Shown here: positions 1-11,237 of the stretch, piece after piece | How the letters are laid out: each line of letters opens with the position of its first letter | Position numbering within the stretch: the stretch's first letter is position 1 | Assembly: GCF_002950945.1 (NCBI RefSeq) | Contig: NZ_CP012673.1 | Span: 13,941,501 to 14,005,500, forward strand | Length of the DNA: 64,000 bases | Origin: Sorangium cellulosum | GTDB taxonomy: Bacteria > Myxococcota_A > Polyangia > Polyangiales > Polyangiaceae | Reading direction: 5' to 3' | Notes under the pieces: model-generated | Seen by the model: only the letters and a program-made list of their open reading frames with translations | Database searches by the model: none | Told to the model about the DNA's origin: nothing | Translations under genes and position numbers: made by a program

Positions 1-183
1 CCTCGTCGGGCCGACCTTGTACGTCGTGCCCGCGGCCTGCTCCTCCACGTCGAGATCCTCGGCGGCCACATCCTCGTCGAGCGGCGCGCAGGCGACACCC
101 ATGACGGACAGCGCCAGCAGCGAGGCGACGCGCATCCCGACGGTGAACGACTGCGACCCAAAGCCCTTGGTATTCGAATTCAT
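1..183 (-). CDS. lipoprotein, N-terminal part only (cut by window edge)
   Basis: Only the first 61 codons are inside the window; the gene runs off the left edge. The start is ATG at 183, preceded on the minus strand by a GGGGGAG Shine-Dalgarno-like run about seven bases upstream. The product begins with a charged stretch, then a hydrophobic segment (about residues 17-32) ending in a lipobox-like VMGVAC, so it should be exported and lipid-anchored. The following residues are acidic (DEDVAAEDLDVEEQ), typical of the spacer behind the anchor in myxobacterial lipoproteins. Nothing of the functional domain is visible, so no function can be given. It is divergent from the kinase operon, with a long gap between them. 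Confidence 0.75.
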   Translation of the reverse strand, partial: MNSNTKGFGSQSFTVGMRVASLLALSVMGVACAPLDEDVAAEDLDVEEQAAGTTYKVGPTR

Positions 184-1167
184 GGCTTCTTCTCCCCCGG
201 CGTCGTCAATCCCCTGCGTGAACAGGACCGTCACGGCCGAAGGACCAGGGGGCAGAAGAGGAGCCTCCCGCTGAAATCCTTCGCGCCTCGAACCCGCGGT
301 GCAGACCGTTCAGCACCAACAGGGGTGGATACCGGCGCTCTCGTGGGTCCACTTATTCCTGGAACGGCGCGACGGGTCAAGGCGAAATAGTTTGGAAAGC
401 CAAAAGGCTGCCAGTTTGGTCGCACAAGAGAGCTGCTTTTCACATCGACGTTGCAAAAATTCGATGCGATGTTGTAACTGCGCTGTTCGGCTGCTTGGGG
501 AAAGGGCCTTTAAGGACGATGCCGCTCGCTTGCTTGTGTGACGAAAAGCCACGATAAACTGTGAGCAGAAGCCCATCGATGCAATGATTTTCATGGATTT
601 AAGCGGGCTCATCCGGGGAGGGTGCCAGGGCAATCCTGAACGGCGGCGTCGCCGTCCTCGGCCCGCGGCGACGGCTCGCCGAGGACGGCGTCGCGCAGTG
701 CAAGGCTCTTCCGAGTCCCTCGGTGAGGCCCATGCACCGCCGGAGAGAGCTTATCTCGCGCGGCGCGCGCCGGCCGGCGCCGCCGGATACCCACTCTCTT
801 TCGCCTGCTCTCGCGCGCTCGGTGCTCTCATGGATATCGCCGGACGGCGGCGCCTCTGCCGTGTTGACGCCGGCGCGCGCGCCGCGCCACGCGAGGTCGG
901 CGCGCCTCCTCCGAGGCGCTCCGGGGCGCGAAGCAGGGAGCGCCCTCCCTGCGGCGTGGCCCCCTCGACGGTCGATCGCGACGGCGACGCCGCGCGCGCG
1001 CTCCGAGGCCGCCCGTGCCGGCCGGCCACCCGAGCCCGCCTCCGAGGCCGCCTCGCGGAGCGGAGACGCGCCCCGGGGCGCAGGCCCGGAGGAGCCGCGG
1101 CCGGTTTGTGACGCAGCGGGCTCTGTGCTGCGCCCCGCTCCCCGTGTACCCTGTCGGTGACGGCCTC
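184..1167. other. 984-base intergenic region, no supported gene
   Basis: Bases 300-600 are clearly less GC-rich than the surroundings (for example around 420-500 and 540-600), as expected of regulatory DNA between divergent genes. From about 620 the sequence is extremely GC-rich. Open frames exist on both strands, but they are Arg/Pro/Ala-rich and show no recognisable domain. A 12-bp inverted repeat lies at 650-690. I could not place a convincing -35/-10 pair for the kinase gene. Confidence 0.5.
650..690. repeat. 12-bp perfect inverted repeat in the kinase upstream region
   Basis: CGCCGTCCTCGG at 650-661 is mirrored by CCGAGGACGGCG at 679-690 with a 17-base loop. It lies about 480 bases upstream of the kinase start, between divergent genes, so it is unlikely to be a terminator for a known gene. 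It could be an operator or only a structural repeat. Confidence 0.4.
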
Positions 1168-2828
<1,661 letters not shown>

Positions 2829-2832
<4 letters not shown>

Positions 2833-5681
2833 TCGGGCGGACGAGGCGCGGCGGGAGGCCGCCGGGGCGGGCGATCGCGGGCGCCGCGGCGCTGCTCGGC
2901 GCGGCGGCGGCCGCCGCCGGGTGCGAGCCGCTCGACGAGATCGTCCTGGGCAGCTGCGGCAACGGCGTCGTCGAGCCGTCGCGCAACGAGGACTGCGACT
3001 GCTTCGACAGGACGGAGCCCTGCGAGGTCGAGACGACCGACGCGCAGGGCAGTGTCGTGATGGCCACGTGTTACCCGCAGGGAAGCGAGAACGCGTGCCG
3101 CTACCGGTGCATCGACGCCGGCGAGCGCTGCCCGAGCGGGTGGGGCTGCGGGATCGACGGCGTGTGCCGCGCCCCCACGGGCACGTTCACGCAGCTCGGC
3201 GCCGCGCAGCCGCTCGGCGCCGCGCAGCCGCTCGGCGCCGAGCGGCTGCTCACCGGCGACCTCGACGGCGATGGCCGCGGCGAGCTCGTGGCGGTCGGCC
3301 CGGCGCGCCTCGAGGCCGTCTACCACGACGCGAACGGCACGGTGGGGGCGCGGGTGGCGATCCCCTCCGCCGGCGGCCTGCCCGCGCTCGGGCGCCTCAC
3401 GGACGACACGACGGCGGACCTCGTGCTCGGCGCGGGGTCCGGCGTGGCGATCCTGAACGGCCAGCCGGATCGCACGTTCGCCCCGGTGCCCGCACTCGCG
3501 CCCGTGCTCCGCCTGGACACGTTCGGCGACGTGGGGGTGAAGAAGCTCACGTTGCGCGGCGCTCGCCTCGTGCCGGTCGGCGGCACGCGCGAGCAGGGAC
3601 AGGTGTGGGTCGCCCTGATCGCGGGGACGGACGACGTGGACGGCGCGGCGCCGGAGGACGTGCTCGCGGTCGGGCTGGGGACGGCGGGGAGCACGTCGCT
3701 GTCGCCGCTGGATCTGCGGCGCGGGCGGCGCGAGCTCGCCGGTGCGCCGGCGGTCGCGGACCTCGGCGGCGGCCCGCTGCACGAGGTCGCCGTCGCGCTC
3801 GCGGGCGACTCGGCCGTGCACGTCTACTCCCCGGACGACGGCGCACACGCCGCGGTGGAGCTCCCGGGCGCCGCGCGGGTCGCGGGCGCGGCCTTCCTCC
3901 GGGACGTGACCGGCGACGGCGTGCTCGACCTGCTCGTCGGCGCCACGTGCGCGCAGCCCGACCCCGGCCTGCCCGAGGGCGCGGCCTGCTACGAGCTCGA
4001 CGTCGCCGAGGGCGCGGGCGGCCTGGAGTTCGGCGGGCTGGCGCCGTACGGGGATCTCTCGCACGGGGACGGCGTCGGGGGCGCCGAGCGCTCGTTCGGC
4101 CTCGGGGCGCCGATCGCGATCGGCGATCTCAACGGCGACGGGCAGATCGACGTCGTGGAGCCCGACGCCGTGAGGCTCGGCAAGCCCGGGATCTCGCCCC
4201 CGTACCACGTCGCGTTCGAGCGGATCGCACCCTCGAGCGGCCGGCGCTGGGCCAGCGCGGTGATCGCGGACCTGACCGGGAACGGCGTGCCCGACGTGAT
4301 CGCGGCCGACGCGGCGGCGACGGGCCTCTCGTTCTTCCACGGCGCCCCCGGCGCGCTCCCCTCCGATTTCCGGCTGAACGAGCTCGCGATCCCGACGCGG
4401 GGCATCGTCTCGAGCTTCGTCGTGGGGGACGTCGACGGCGACCTCCTGCCGGACGTCGTGCTCGTCGAGACGGCCGGGAGCGCGCTGTCGAGCGCGACCG
4501 ACCCGGCGCTGTCCGTCAGCTTCGGCCGGTACATGAAGGCACCGGAGCCCCCGGCGCGGCTCGGCGTGCTCGAGCGGCTCCTCGACCTCGCCGCGATCCG
4601 GCTGCCCCGGCCGGACGACGCCGTGGACGATGTCGGCCTGCTCTTCTCGCACGGCGAGGGCATCGCGATCGGTCAACTCGAGGGCAATGGCGCGCGATCG
4701 CTGCTGCCGTCGCTGCCGCTCGTCCGCGCGGGCGCGGCGCGGCAGCCAGGCGAGCGGCACGCCGTGAGGAGCATCGCCGGCCGCTTCGGGGGCGCCTCCG
4801 GTGGTGCCTCCGACGTCGATCACGTGCAGGTCGCCTCCCTGACGGTCGCCCCTCGGAGCCCTGCTTCCCCCCGGGGCTCGGCCGAGCTCTGGCTCCTGCC
4901 GGCGGTCGATCCGGGCGCGGGAGCCCTCGTCGGCCAGGGCGAGCAGCCCATCGTGCTCCCCCCGGAGCTCACCCCCTCCCCGGCGCTCGAGTGGGCGCTG
5001 GAGGGGATCGCCGTCGATCTGGAAGGCGATGGCCAGGACGAGCTCGTCCTGTCGCTGCCGGTGGAGGTCGCCGGGGAGGACTCCACCGTGCCGGCGCTGC
5101 AGGGAGCCGTCGTGGTCGCGCGCCACGACGGGCGCGGCGTGTTCGTCTTGTCGCAGGTGCTCTCGGCGCTTCCCCGGAACACGGTGTACGCGGGGCTCCG
5201 CGCGGGGGACGTGGACGGCGACCAGCTGGTGGACGTCGTGGGCATCGCCTACCGGCTGGAGGAGGGGACGCGCCGGGTCACGGCGAGCAGGCTCGCCATC
5301 TTCCGGAACGCGAGAGAGGGCATGCTGTCCGGGCCGGTGGAGCTCGAGTCTTCAGGCGGTGATCGGGAAGACCCGGCGAGCGCGGTCACGAGCGCCGACT
5401 TCGTCCGGATCCACCGGGGCGCTGGCGCGGCGCTCGTCCTGCTCACGCCCGGCGCCGCCTACACGCTCGGCGGCGCGTGCACCGACGACGGCGCGATCTG
5501 CTGGACGGGCGCCGACGAGCGCGGCGCCGACGGGCTCCAGCTCGCCGTCGGCAAGCTGGACGGCATCCCCGGCGGCTCCGTGATCGCGACGTGCGACGTG
5601 CTCGGCGACGGGGTCGACGACCTCGCGGTGCTCACGGACGGCGCGCTCCGCGTCTTCGAGGGAGCGCCGACCCGCCGATGA
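2829..5681 (+). CDS. FG-GAP/VCBS repeat lipoprotein
   Basis: 950 residues if GTG at 2829 is the start; this GTG overlaps the TGA of the kinase gene. A hydrophobic Ala-rich signal ends in AAAAGC with Cys 32 as the probable lipidation site. A Cys-rich segment follows (CGNGVVEPSRNEDCDC), of the CGNGxxE type common in myxobacterial surface proteins. The rest holds spaced FG-GAP calcium-loop motifs, for example GDLDGDGRGELV, GDLNGDGQIDVV, GDVDGDLLPDVV and GDVDGDQLVDVV, which build an integrin-like beta-propeller. An imperfect 18-base tandem duplication (AQPLGA repeated) lies near 3194-3242. Expected location: anchored to a membrane and facing the periplasm or outside. It is coupled to the kinase upstream and to the TPR/PEGA gene downstream by 4-base overlaps, which suggests stoichiometric partners. 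Confidence 0.85.
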
Positions 5682-6952
5682 GGGCCTCCTTCTGCCTCGC
5701 GCTCGCAGTCCTCGCGGCGACCGCGCTCGCGCCGCGCGCGGCCTCGGCCGAGGAGGATATCGAGCAGGCGAAGGCGCTCTACAACGCCGGCGCCCAGGCC
5801 TACGCCGCCACACGGTACGGCGACGCGGTGCAGTCCTTCGAGGCGGCGTACAAGAAGGCGCCGCGCCCCGCGCTGCTCTTCTCGCTCGCCCAGGCCTACC
5901 GACGGCTGTACGTGGTCGAGCAGCGCCCCGAGGCGCTGCGGTCGGCGATCGCGAACTACCGGCGTTACCTGGCGGAGGTCCGGCAGGGCGGGCGCCGCGC
6001 GGACGCGGCCGAGGCCCTGAGCGAGCTCGGGGTGATCGCCGCGCGCCTCGACGCGACCGCGGCGGCGGCGCCCGCCGCGCCGGCCACGCCGGAGGGGCCG
6101 GCCGAGGCGCCGCCCGAGGTCAGGACGCGGGCGCGCATCAGCGTCACCTCTCCGACCGCGGGGGCGCGCGTGTCCCTCGACGGCCGCCCGCCGGTCGAGG
6201 TGCCGATGATGGCGGAGGTCGCGCCGGGCAAGCACCGGATCCGGATCACGGCCGAGGGCTACGTCGCCGAGGAGCGCGAGGTGGTCGCCGTCGAGGGCGA
6301 CCTCACCGGCATCGACCGGGAGCTGCGCGAGCTGCCGGCGCTCCTCCAGGTGAAGGCCCCCCGGGGCGTGGAGGTCACGCTGGACGGGCGCCTCCTCGGG
6401 ACGACGCCGCTGCCGCTCATCCAGGTGGACCCGGGCACGCGGTTCATTGTCGCCATGAAGAACGGCCACAAGCCGTTCTCGAGCGCGCTGTCGCTCGGCC
6501 GCGGCCAGCGCCATGTGGTCGAGGTGGCCCTCTCGGTCAGCGTGCAGCGGAAGGTGTCGTATGGCCTGTTCACGGTGGGGACGCTGTCCGCGGCCGTCGG
6601 CGCGCTGACGGCGCTCGTGAGCCTCGAGCACCAGGACGCGGCGCGCGAGATCGCGGACAAGCGCAAGGAGCGAGGGATCTCGGAGCGTGAGCTGAGGGAT
6701 TACGAGCAGGAGCTCGGCGAGCGCGACGATCTCGCGAACGCCACCTCGGGCCTGCTCAGCACCGCCACGGCGTTCTGGCTCGGTGGCGTGGTGCTCTACC
6801 TCTTCGACACGCCGAGCCCCCCGCCCCCGCCGCTGCCCGCGCGGACGGAGCCCTCGCCCTCGCGCCCGGGCGGCCCGATGCTCGAGCTCTCCGCCACGCC
6901 GATCCTCGGGCCGGGGCTCGGCGGCGTGGGGCTCACCGGCCGGTTCTGGTGA
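5678..6952 (+). CDS. TPR and double-PEGA membrane protein
   Basis: 424 residues. ATG at 5678 overlaps the previous stop (ATGA). A cleavable signal peptide (about 1-23, ending ASAEE) is followed by TPR-like helices (about 24-125), an Ala/Pro linker, and two consecutive PEGA domains (about 150-210 and 225-290, with GARVSLDGRPPVEVP and GVEVTLDGRLLGTTPLP). Two hydrophobic segments near 300-320 and 360-375 flank a charged helical region; a Pro-rich C-terminus follows. The kinase two genes upstream also carries a PEGA domain, so all three products probably act at one envelope site. The gene ends 19 bases from the convergent eut operon. The family resembles periplasmic TPR/PEGA proteins of Myxococcales; no specific function is known to me. 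Confidence 0.8.
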   Translation: MRASFCLALAVLAATALAPRAASAEEDIEQAKALYNAGAQAYAATRYGDAVQSFEAAYKKAPRPALLFSLAQAYRRLYVVEQRPEALRSAIANYRRYLAEVRQGGRRADAAEALSELGVIAARLDATAAAAPAAPATPEGPAEAPPEVRTRARISVTSPTAGARVSLDGRPPVEVPMMAEVAPGKHRIRITAEGYVAEEREVVAVEGDLTGIDRELRELPALLQVKAPRGVEVTLDGRLLGTTPLPLIQVDPGTRFIVAMKNGHKPFSSALSLGRGQRHVVEVALSVSVQRKVSYGLFTVGTLSAAVGALTALVSLEHQDAAREIADKRKERGISERELRDYEQELGERDDLANATSGLLSTATAFWLGGVVLYLFDTPSPPPPPLPARTEPSPSRPGGPMLELSATPILGPGLGGVGLTGRFW

Positions 6953-6971
6953 ACCGCCCGGGCGCGGGGGC

Positions 6972-9170
6972 TCAACGCCATCCCTCGCTGACGAGCACCT
7001 CCAGCCGGTTGCCGGCCGCGCGGCGCGCGAGCACGTCCAGGACCTTCTCGACGAGCACGCCGCCCGCCTCCGCGGGCGGCAGGCCGCCGGCGTGGATGTT
7101 GGAGACCACCGTGTACTCGAAGCCGATCGCCGGGTTGCCGCTGAAGGCGGCGGCGGCCTCCTGCTCCGGGCCGGGCGCGAGGCGGTAGGCGAGGTAGGCG
7201 GAGAGGCTGCGCGAGGCGAGCTCGCCGGCGCCGGGGCGCTCGCCGAGCAACACGACGACCAGCCGGGCGTCGAGGCGCTCGGCGACGGCCTCGGCGAGCT
7301 TCACCCGCCCGTGGCGCGCGAGCAGCGGCTGGCCGACGGAGACGCCGCGCGCGGCGAGGCCGTCGAGGAGCACCGGGAGCAGGTCGGGGATGTTGTGGTG
7401 GACGGCCTCGGCGCTCAGGCCGTCGGAGACCAGGATCTGCACCTGCCGGTCCTCCGGCGCGAGCCGGGCAGCGCTCTCCGCCGAGAGCCGCGCGCCCGCG
7501 TCGGCCGAGCCGAGGTGCTCGTCCTTGCTGGCCGCCGTCGTGGCGACGCGCCGGAACGCGGCGACGCCGGCCAGCACGTCCTCGCGCAGCTCGCTTTCGA
7601 GGGCCGCGCGCGCGACGGCCTGGTCGCGGCGGCTCCGGCGGCTCACCGCGTCGGCCGGGCGCGGGCCGGCGGTGGCGAAGCCGTACGCGGCGGGGGTGGC
7701 CGCGAGGAGCTCGGCGAGCTCGGCCTCGTCCGGGCAGAACTGCCGCACGTCGCCGAAGCGCGGCCCGCGGGTGACCGTCCCCGGATCCGCCCCGCGCGCG
7801 AGGATGCCCCGCGCGACGGCCCACTCCAGGAACTCGCCGCCGGGCGCGCGGCCGTGGAGCTCCCGGAGCGTCTGCACGTCGTGCCCGCTCGTGTCGAAAT
7901 AGGCGAGCATGCGATCGGTGTTGAGACAGACATCCATGTAGTAGCTGGCGCCCGCGGCCGTGAGGAGCTGGGTCGCCATCTGCTGGCCCTCGAGGGTGAT
8001 GTTCGCGTGGAGGGTGTAACAAGGGGCCATGCCCATGGGCACGCCGAGGAGCTTGCCCAGGAGATGGTCCTGGAGGTTCGCGAGGATCATCTCGCGATCG
8101 TCGAGGTGCGTCTCCGGGCCGATGAACCCGGTGACGTTGTTGAGCATGAACGGGTCCCAGCGGCGGGCGAGCCCGTAACAGAGCGCCTCGGCCGTGGTCA
8201 TGTCGATGCCGTGGTGCTTGCCGTAGGTGAGCTCGCTGCCCTGGCCGGTCTCGAAGTACATGAACTGCTCGGCCACGCCCGCGAGCGGGCCGCGCGTGGC
8301 CATGCGGCGGTAGCCCTCGTCGATCAGGTCCACGGTGACGTCGAACTCGGCGACGTTGCAGGCCTCGGTGCCGGCGAGGCTCTGGAACAGGATCTCCACG
8401 GGCGCGCCCTGGTCGAGGCAGGCGAGCTGCACCTTGAGGTGCGACAGGCAGCAGATCTGGGTGGGGACGCCGGTCTCGCGGCGGATGCGGTCGAGGTGGC
8501 GGAGGATGGCGGCGGTGGTCTCCACCGTGCCGGCCGCGGGGTTGACGCCGAGCAGCGCGTCGCCGGCGCCGAGGGAGAGGCCCCAGTAGAGCAGCAGGGT
8601 GATGCCGCGCAGGTCGTCGGTGGGGTGGTTCGGCTGCAGGCGCGAGGCGAGGGTGCCGGGGGCGCCGAGGAGCGTGCGCGCGCGGGTCGGGCGGCTGATC
8701 TTGCGGGCGAGGTAGACGAGCTCGTGCACGTCGCACAGCTTGGCGAGCGCCGCGGCCATGACCCCGGTCAGGGCGCCGCCGATCCGCGCGACCTCCGGGC
8801 CCGGGGCGCCGAGCAGGTGGTCCTTGAGCTCGCCGAGGCGCAGCGAGGCGATCCGGGCGAAGGCGCCGCGATCGATGTCGTAGTTGACGCGCATCACGGC
8901 GTCGACCTCGCCCCGCTCGTCGGTGAGCGGGTGATCGTGAAGGTGCTCCAGCGTCAGCTCGCCGAGCAGCCCGCGGGCGGCCTCCCGCGCGGCCTCGCTG
9001 GGCGCCGCGAGGCCGGCGTTGCGGTCGCCGGCCTTGCTGACGTCGGCGGCGCCGAGGAGCCGCTTCAGGCCGCGGAACGAGGCGTCACCGCCGGCCAGGC
9101 GGGCCGTGTAGGCGGCGTCGGGCCGGGGGCGGGGGACCTCGATCCGGTCGAGCGGTGTCAGTTCCTTCAC
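6972..9170 (-). CDS. eutBC: ethanolamine ammonia-lyase, fused large (EutB) and small (EutC) subunits
   Basis: 732 residues. Residues 1 to about 450 match EutB, the adenosylcobalamin-dependent catalytic chain: VDAVMRVNYDIDRGAFARI region, LQPNHPTDDLRGITLLLYWG, GDALLGVNPAAGTVETTAA, NVTGFIGPETHLDD and a conserved APCYTLHAN stretch. After a linker of about 60 residues, roughly 525-732 match EutC: VQILVSDGLSAEAVHHNI, the GRVKLAEAVAERL region, and a C-terminal GNPAIGFEYTVVSNIHAGG. In enteric bacteria these are two genes (about 453 and 295 residues); here no stop or frameshift separates them. The enzyme converts ethanolamine to acetaldehyde and ammonia. It lies 76 bases downstream of eutA on the same strand. 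No microcompartment shell or other eut genes are visible nearby. Confidence 0.93.
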   Translation of the reverse strand: MKELTPLDRIEVPRPRPDAAYTARLAGGDASFRGLKRLLGAADVSKAGDRNAGLAAPSEAAREAARGLLGELTLEHLHDHPLTDERGEVDAVMRVNYDIDRGAFARIASLRLGELKDHLLGAPGPEVARIGGALTGVMAAALAKLCDVHELVYLARKISRPTRARTLLGAPGTLASRLQPNHPTDDLRGITLLLYWGLSLGAGDALLGVNPAAGTVETTAAILRHLDRIRRETGVPTQICCLSHLKVQLACLDQGAPVEILFQSLAGTEACNVAEFDVTVDLIDEGYRRMATRGPLAGVAEQFMYFETGQGSELTYGKHHGIDMTTAEALCYGLARRWDPFMLNNVTGFIGPETHLDDREMILANLQDHLLGKLLGVPMGMAPCYTLHANITLEGQQMATQLLTAAGASYYMDVCLNTDRMLAYFDTSGHDVQTLRELHGRAPGGEFLEWAVARGILARGADPGTVTRGPRFGDVRQFCPDEAELAELLAATPAAYGFATAGPRPADAVSRRSRRDQAVARAALESELREDVLAGVAAFRRVATTAASKDEHLGSADAGARLSAESAARLAPEDRQVQILVSDGLSAEAVHHNIPDLLPVLLDGLAARGVSVGQPLLARHGRVKLAEAVAERLDARLVVVLLGERPGAGELASRSLSAYLAYRLAPGPEQEAAAAFSGNPAIGFEYTVVSNIHAGGLPPAEAGGVLVEKVLDVLARRAAGNRLEVLVSEGWR

Positions 9171-9246
9171 GGCGCGCTCCTCTCTCGCGGGCGTCCTTCG
9201 CGGGGCGCCTCCGCGCTGTTCCCTCCTCGCTTCATGCCACGGGGCC

Positions 9247-10716
9247 TCACGGCGTCATCCCGTAGAACGAGACCGGCAGGACCTGATCGCAGAGCTGGCC
9301 GATCTGGACGAACCGGGCGCCGCGCGCCTCGACCTCGTCGATGACGAGCAGGTCGAGGGGGAGCGCCCCCCAGCCCGTCACGTAGCCGCCGAGCGCCTTG
9401 CCGGCGTTCCGCGCGGTGAGCAGCACGAGGGGGTGATCCGGGATCGGCCCGGCCCGGCGCAGCGCGCCGGCGAGGCGCCCGCCGAGGTGCCGGAGGGCGG
9501 GCGCCGAGAGGTCGTCCAGGACGATCTCCAGGCAGGCGCCGCGGGGGCTGCGGCGGAAGAGGTCCGCCGCGCGGTCGAGGTCGGCGTCGGCCGAGGCGGG
9601 CGAGAGCCGCGCCAGGATGGGCAGGTCGCGCAGGGGCAGGCGCGCGGGGCGCGGGAGGAACAGCGTCGCGCCCGAGAGCTGGGTGGCGTGGCGCAGCAGG
9701 CCGTAGGCCGTCGCTCGGCCCATGCTGGCGGGCGTCGCCACCCGGGCGGTCAGCCGCGCGGAGGCGAGGATCGCGCGGGCGAGATCGACGCCGAGATCCC
9801 CGTGGTGGGCCGGCTCCGGCAGGGGGCGGCCGGCGAGGCCTGCGTAGATCAGCTCGCCCACGCCGCCGGAAAAGGTGAGGGTGGGCGCCGCGGCGCCCTC
9901 GGGCAGCACGAAGGGCACCAGCACGTGGCGCGCGGCCGCGGGCGCGGCGAAGGCGTCGGCGCGCCCCTCGAGCGCCGCCTCGAGCAGCGTGACGTGGAAG
10001 GCGGCCACCGCCTCGGCCTCGGCCTGCGAGAGCGGGTCGCCCGGGCCGCGGCGGAGCCCGAGGTGGTCGAAGGCGGCCTGGGCCTCGGGCGAGAGCGCCT
10101 GGATGCGGCGCGAGCGCGGGTCGAGCGCGACGTGGCGCGCGCCGACGAGCAGGCAGCCGGTGCGCTGCACCTCGCCGGCGAGGCCGAGCGCGAGGTTGGT
10201 GGTGCCGCCGCCGATGTCCAGGTTGACGAGGGGCTCGCCGGGGCGCGCGCGCGACAGGGGAGCGGCGCTGCCCATGAAGGCCACCCAGGACTCGAGGCAG
10301 GGATCCTCGGCCACGGCGAGCAGCGCCTCGCCGAGGCGCGCGCGGATGCGCTGCGCGAGCGCGTCGGCGTTGCGCCGGCGCGCGGCGAGGCCGGTGATGA
10401 TCGCCCCGCCCCCGAAGAGGGAGCCGGGCTCCACGCCGGCCTCGGCGAGCCAGCGATCGAGGAGCGCGGCGGCGGCGTCGAGGTCCACGGCGTCCCCTGC
10501 GAAGGGGGTGAGCGCCATCTCGGACCGGTAGCGCTCCTCGAGCGCGCCGATCTCCACCCGGCCGGTGCCCGCGGCGCGGGTGAGCGCCGCGCTGGCGACC
10601 ACGGCGCTCGCGGTGGTCGAGCCGAAGTCCACGCCGATCAGCGTGACCCGCCTTGTGCCCCCTGGGTCCGGCGCGCGCGTGGCCCCGGCGCCCGCCCCGC
10701 GCGGCGGATCATGCAT
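9247..10716 (-). CDS. eutA: ethanolamine ammonia-lyase reactivating factor EutA
   Basis: 489 residues. It has the ASKHA-fold signatures of EutA: IGVDFGSTTASAVV near the N-terminus and a second phosphate-binding motif VNLDIGGGTTNLALG at about 165-180. The C-terminal part keeps the EutA pattern (VLLTARNAGKALGGYV, then LLVIDEVEARGARFVQIG). EutA uses ATP to exchange damaged cobalamin from inactivated lyase. ATG at 10716 has GGGTGAG about nine bases upstream; a GTG at about residue 24 is an alternative. It is the first gene of the eutA-eutBC pair, so the operon pairs a B12 enzyme with its repair factor. Confidence 0.9.
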   Translation of the reverse strand: MHDPPRGAGAGATRAPDPGGTRRVTLIGVDFGSTTASAVVASAALTRAAGTGRVEIGALEERYRSEMALTPFAGDAVDLDAAAALLDRWLAEAGVEPGSLFGGGAIITGLAARRRNADALAQRIRARLGEALLAVAEDPCLESWVAFMGSAAPLSRARPGEPLVNLDIGGGTTNLALGLAGEVQRTGCLLVGARHVALDPRSRRIQALSPEAQAAFDHLGLRRGPGDPLSQAEAEAVAAFHVTLLEAALEGRADAFAAPAAARHVLVPFVLPEGAAAPTLTFSGGVGELIYAGLAGRPLPEPAHHGDLGVDLARAILASARLTARVATPASMGRATAYGLLRHATQLSGATLFLPRPARLPLRDLPILARLSPASADADLDRAADLFRRSPRGACLEIVLDDLSAPALRHLGGRLAGALRRAGPIPDHPLVLLTARNAGKALGGYVTGWGALPLDLLVIDEVEARGARFVQIGQLCDQVLPVSFYGMTP

Positions 10717-10800
10717 CGAATCTCACCCTTCCCCCATCCCACGGCCGCACCCCATGGTACCGACTAGAGTACCGATCGTGTTGTATTGAGCGAGAAATGA

Positions 10801-10890
10801 ACGCCAAGGCGCAGAGGACGCCAAGAACGCCAAGCAAAAGAAGATGTCTTGGCGTCCTTGGCGTCCTTGGCGTCCTCTGCGCCTTGGCGT
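10801..10890. repeat. 34-bp near-perfect inverted repeat built of 9-base units
   Basis: Left arm 10801-10834 and right arm 10857-10890 pair at 33 of 34 positions; the single difference still allows a G-U pair in one transcript. The right side is made of CTTGGCGTC units (10848-10856, 10857-10865, 10866-10874 and 10883-10891) with CTCTGCGC between the third and fourth. It lies between the divergent eutA and 10949 genes, so it is not in a normal terminator position. It resembles the short GC-rich intergenic repeats of the GCAGAGGACGCC kind seen in environmental genomes. Confidence 0.85.
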
Positions 10891-10935
10891 CCTCGGGCGC
10901 CGGGATCCGCGCGCGAGCCGCGGCGCCCTTCGTGC

Positions 10936-10941
10936 TAGCGT
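10936..10941 (+). promoter_or_regulatory. -10-like box TAGCGT, 7 bases before the start codon
   Basis: TAGCGT ends seven bases before ATG 10949, so transcription would begin at or next to the start codon (leaderless mRNA). No clear -35 hexamer was found upstream; the inverted repeat lies just 5' of it. Confidence 0.4.
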
Positions 10942-10948
10942 GCCCCGC

Positions 10949-11227
10949 ATGGCGATGAACGAACGAGAGCAGGCGGCCGCGACCGTCGAAGGCGAGGTCC
11001 GCGAGATCGATGAGGGTGTGCTGAAGGATCTCGAGTCGAAGTACACCGACGTCGCGTGCCCGCTCCACGGCGGCCCGCCGGCCTTCGAGCTGGCGCCCGA
11101 CGGCTCGGTCGTCGAGCGCTTCTGCTGCCCGGCCCTGCTCGCGATCGTGCGCGAGCTCCAGGTCGCCGCGGGCGAGCGGCCCGCGCCCGCGGCGGACGAC
11201 GACGAGGACGAAGAGGGCGGAAGCTAG
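10949..11227 (+). CDS. small Cys/His-containing acidic protein, unknown function
   Basis: 92 residues from ATG 10949 (a second in-frame ATG lies at 10955). The N-terminal half is charged and helical. The middle carries CPLHGGPP followed about 20 residues later by a CC pair, a spacing compatible with metal binding but not a known zinc-finger family. The C-terminus is an acidic tail (DDDEDEEGGS). The start follows a TAGCGT box by seven bases, with no Shine-Dalgarno. It is divergent from eutA and convergent with the 11324 lipoprotein. I do not recognise the family. Confidence 0.65.
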   Translation: MAMNEREQAAATVEGEVREIDEGVLKDLESKYTDVACPLHGGPPAFELAPDGSVVERFCCPALLAIVRELQVAAGERPAPAADDDEDEEGGS

Positions 11228-11237
11228 CGGCTCACCC

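Noticed and set aside
310..633. 107-codon minus-strand frame in the less GC-rich gap
   Set aside because: Composition fits non-coding DNA; no Shine-Dalgarno, no motif, and Cys/Arg/Ser scatter.
6783..9344. 853-codon plus-strand frame over eutBC
   Set aside because: Antisense to a clear enzyme gene; no recognisable segments.
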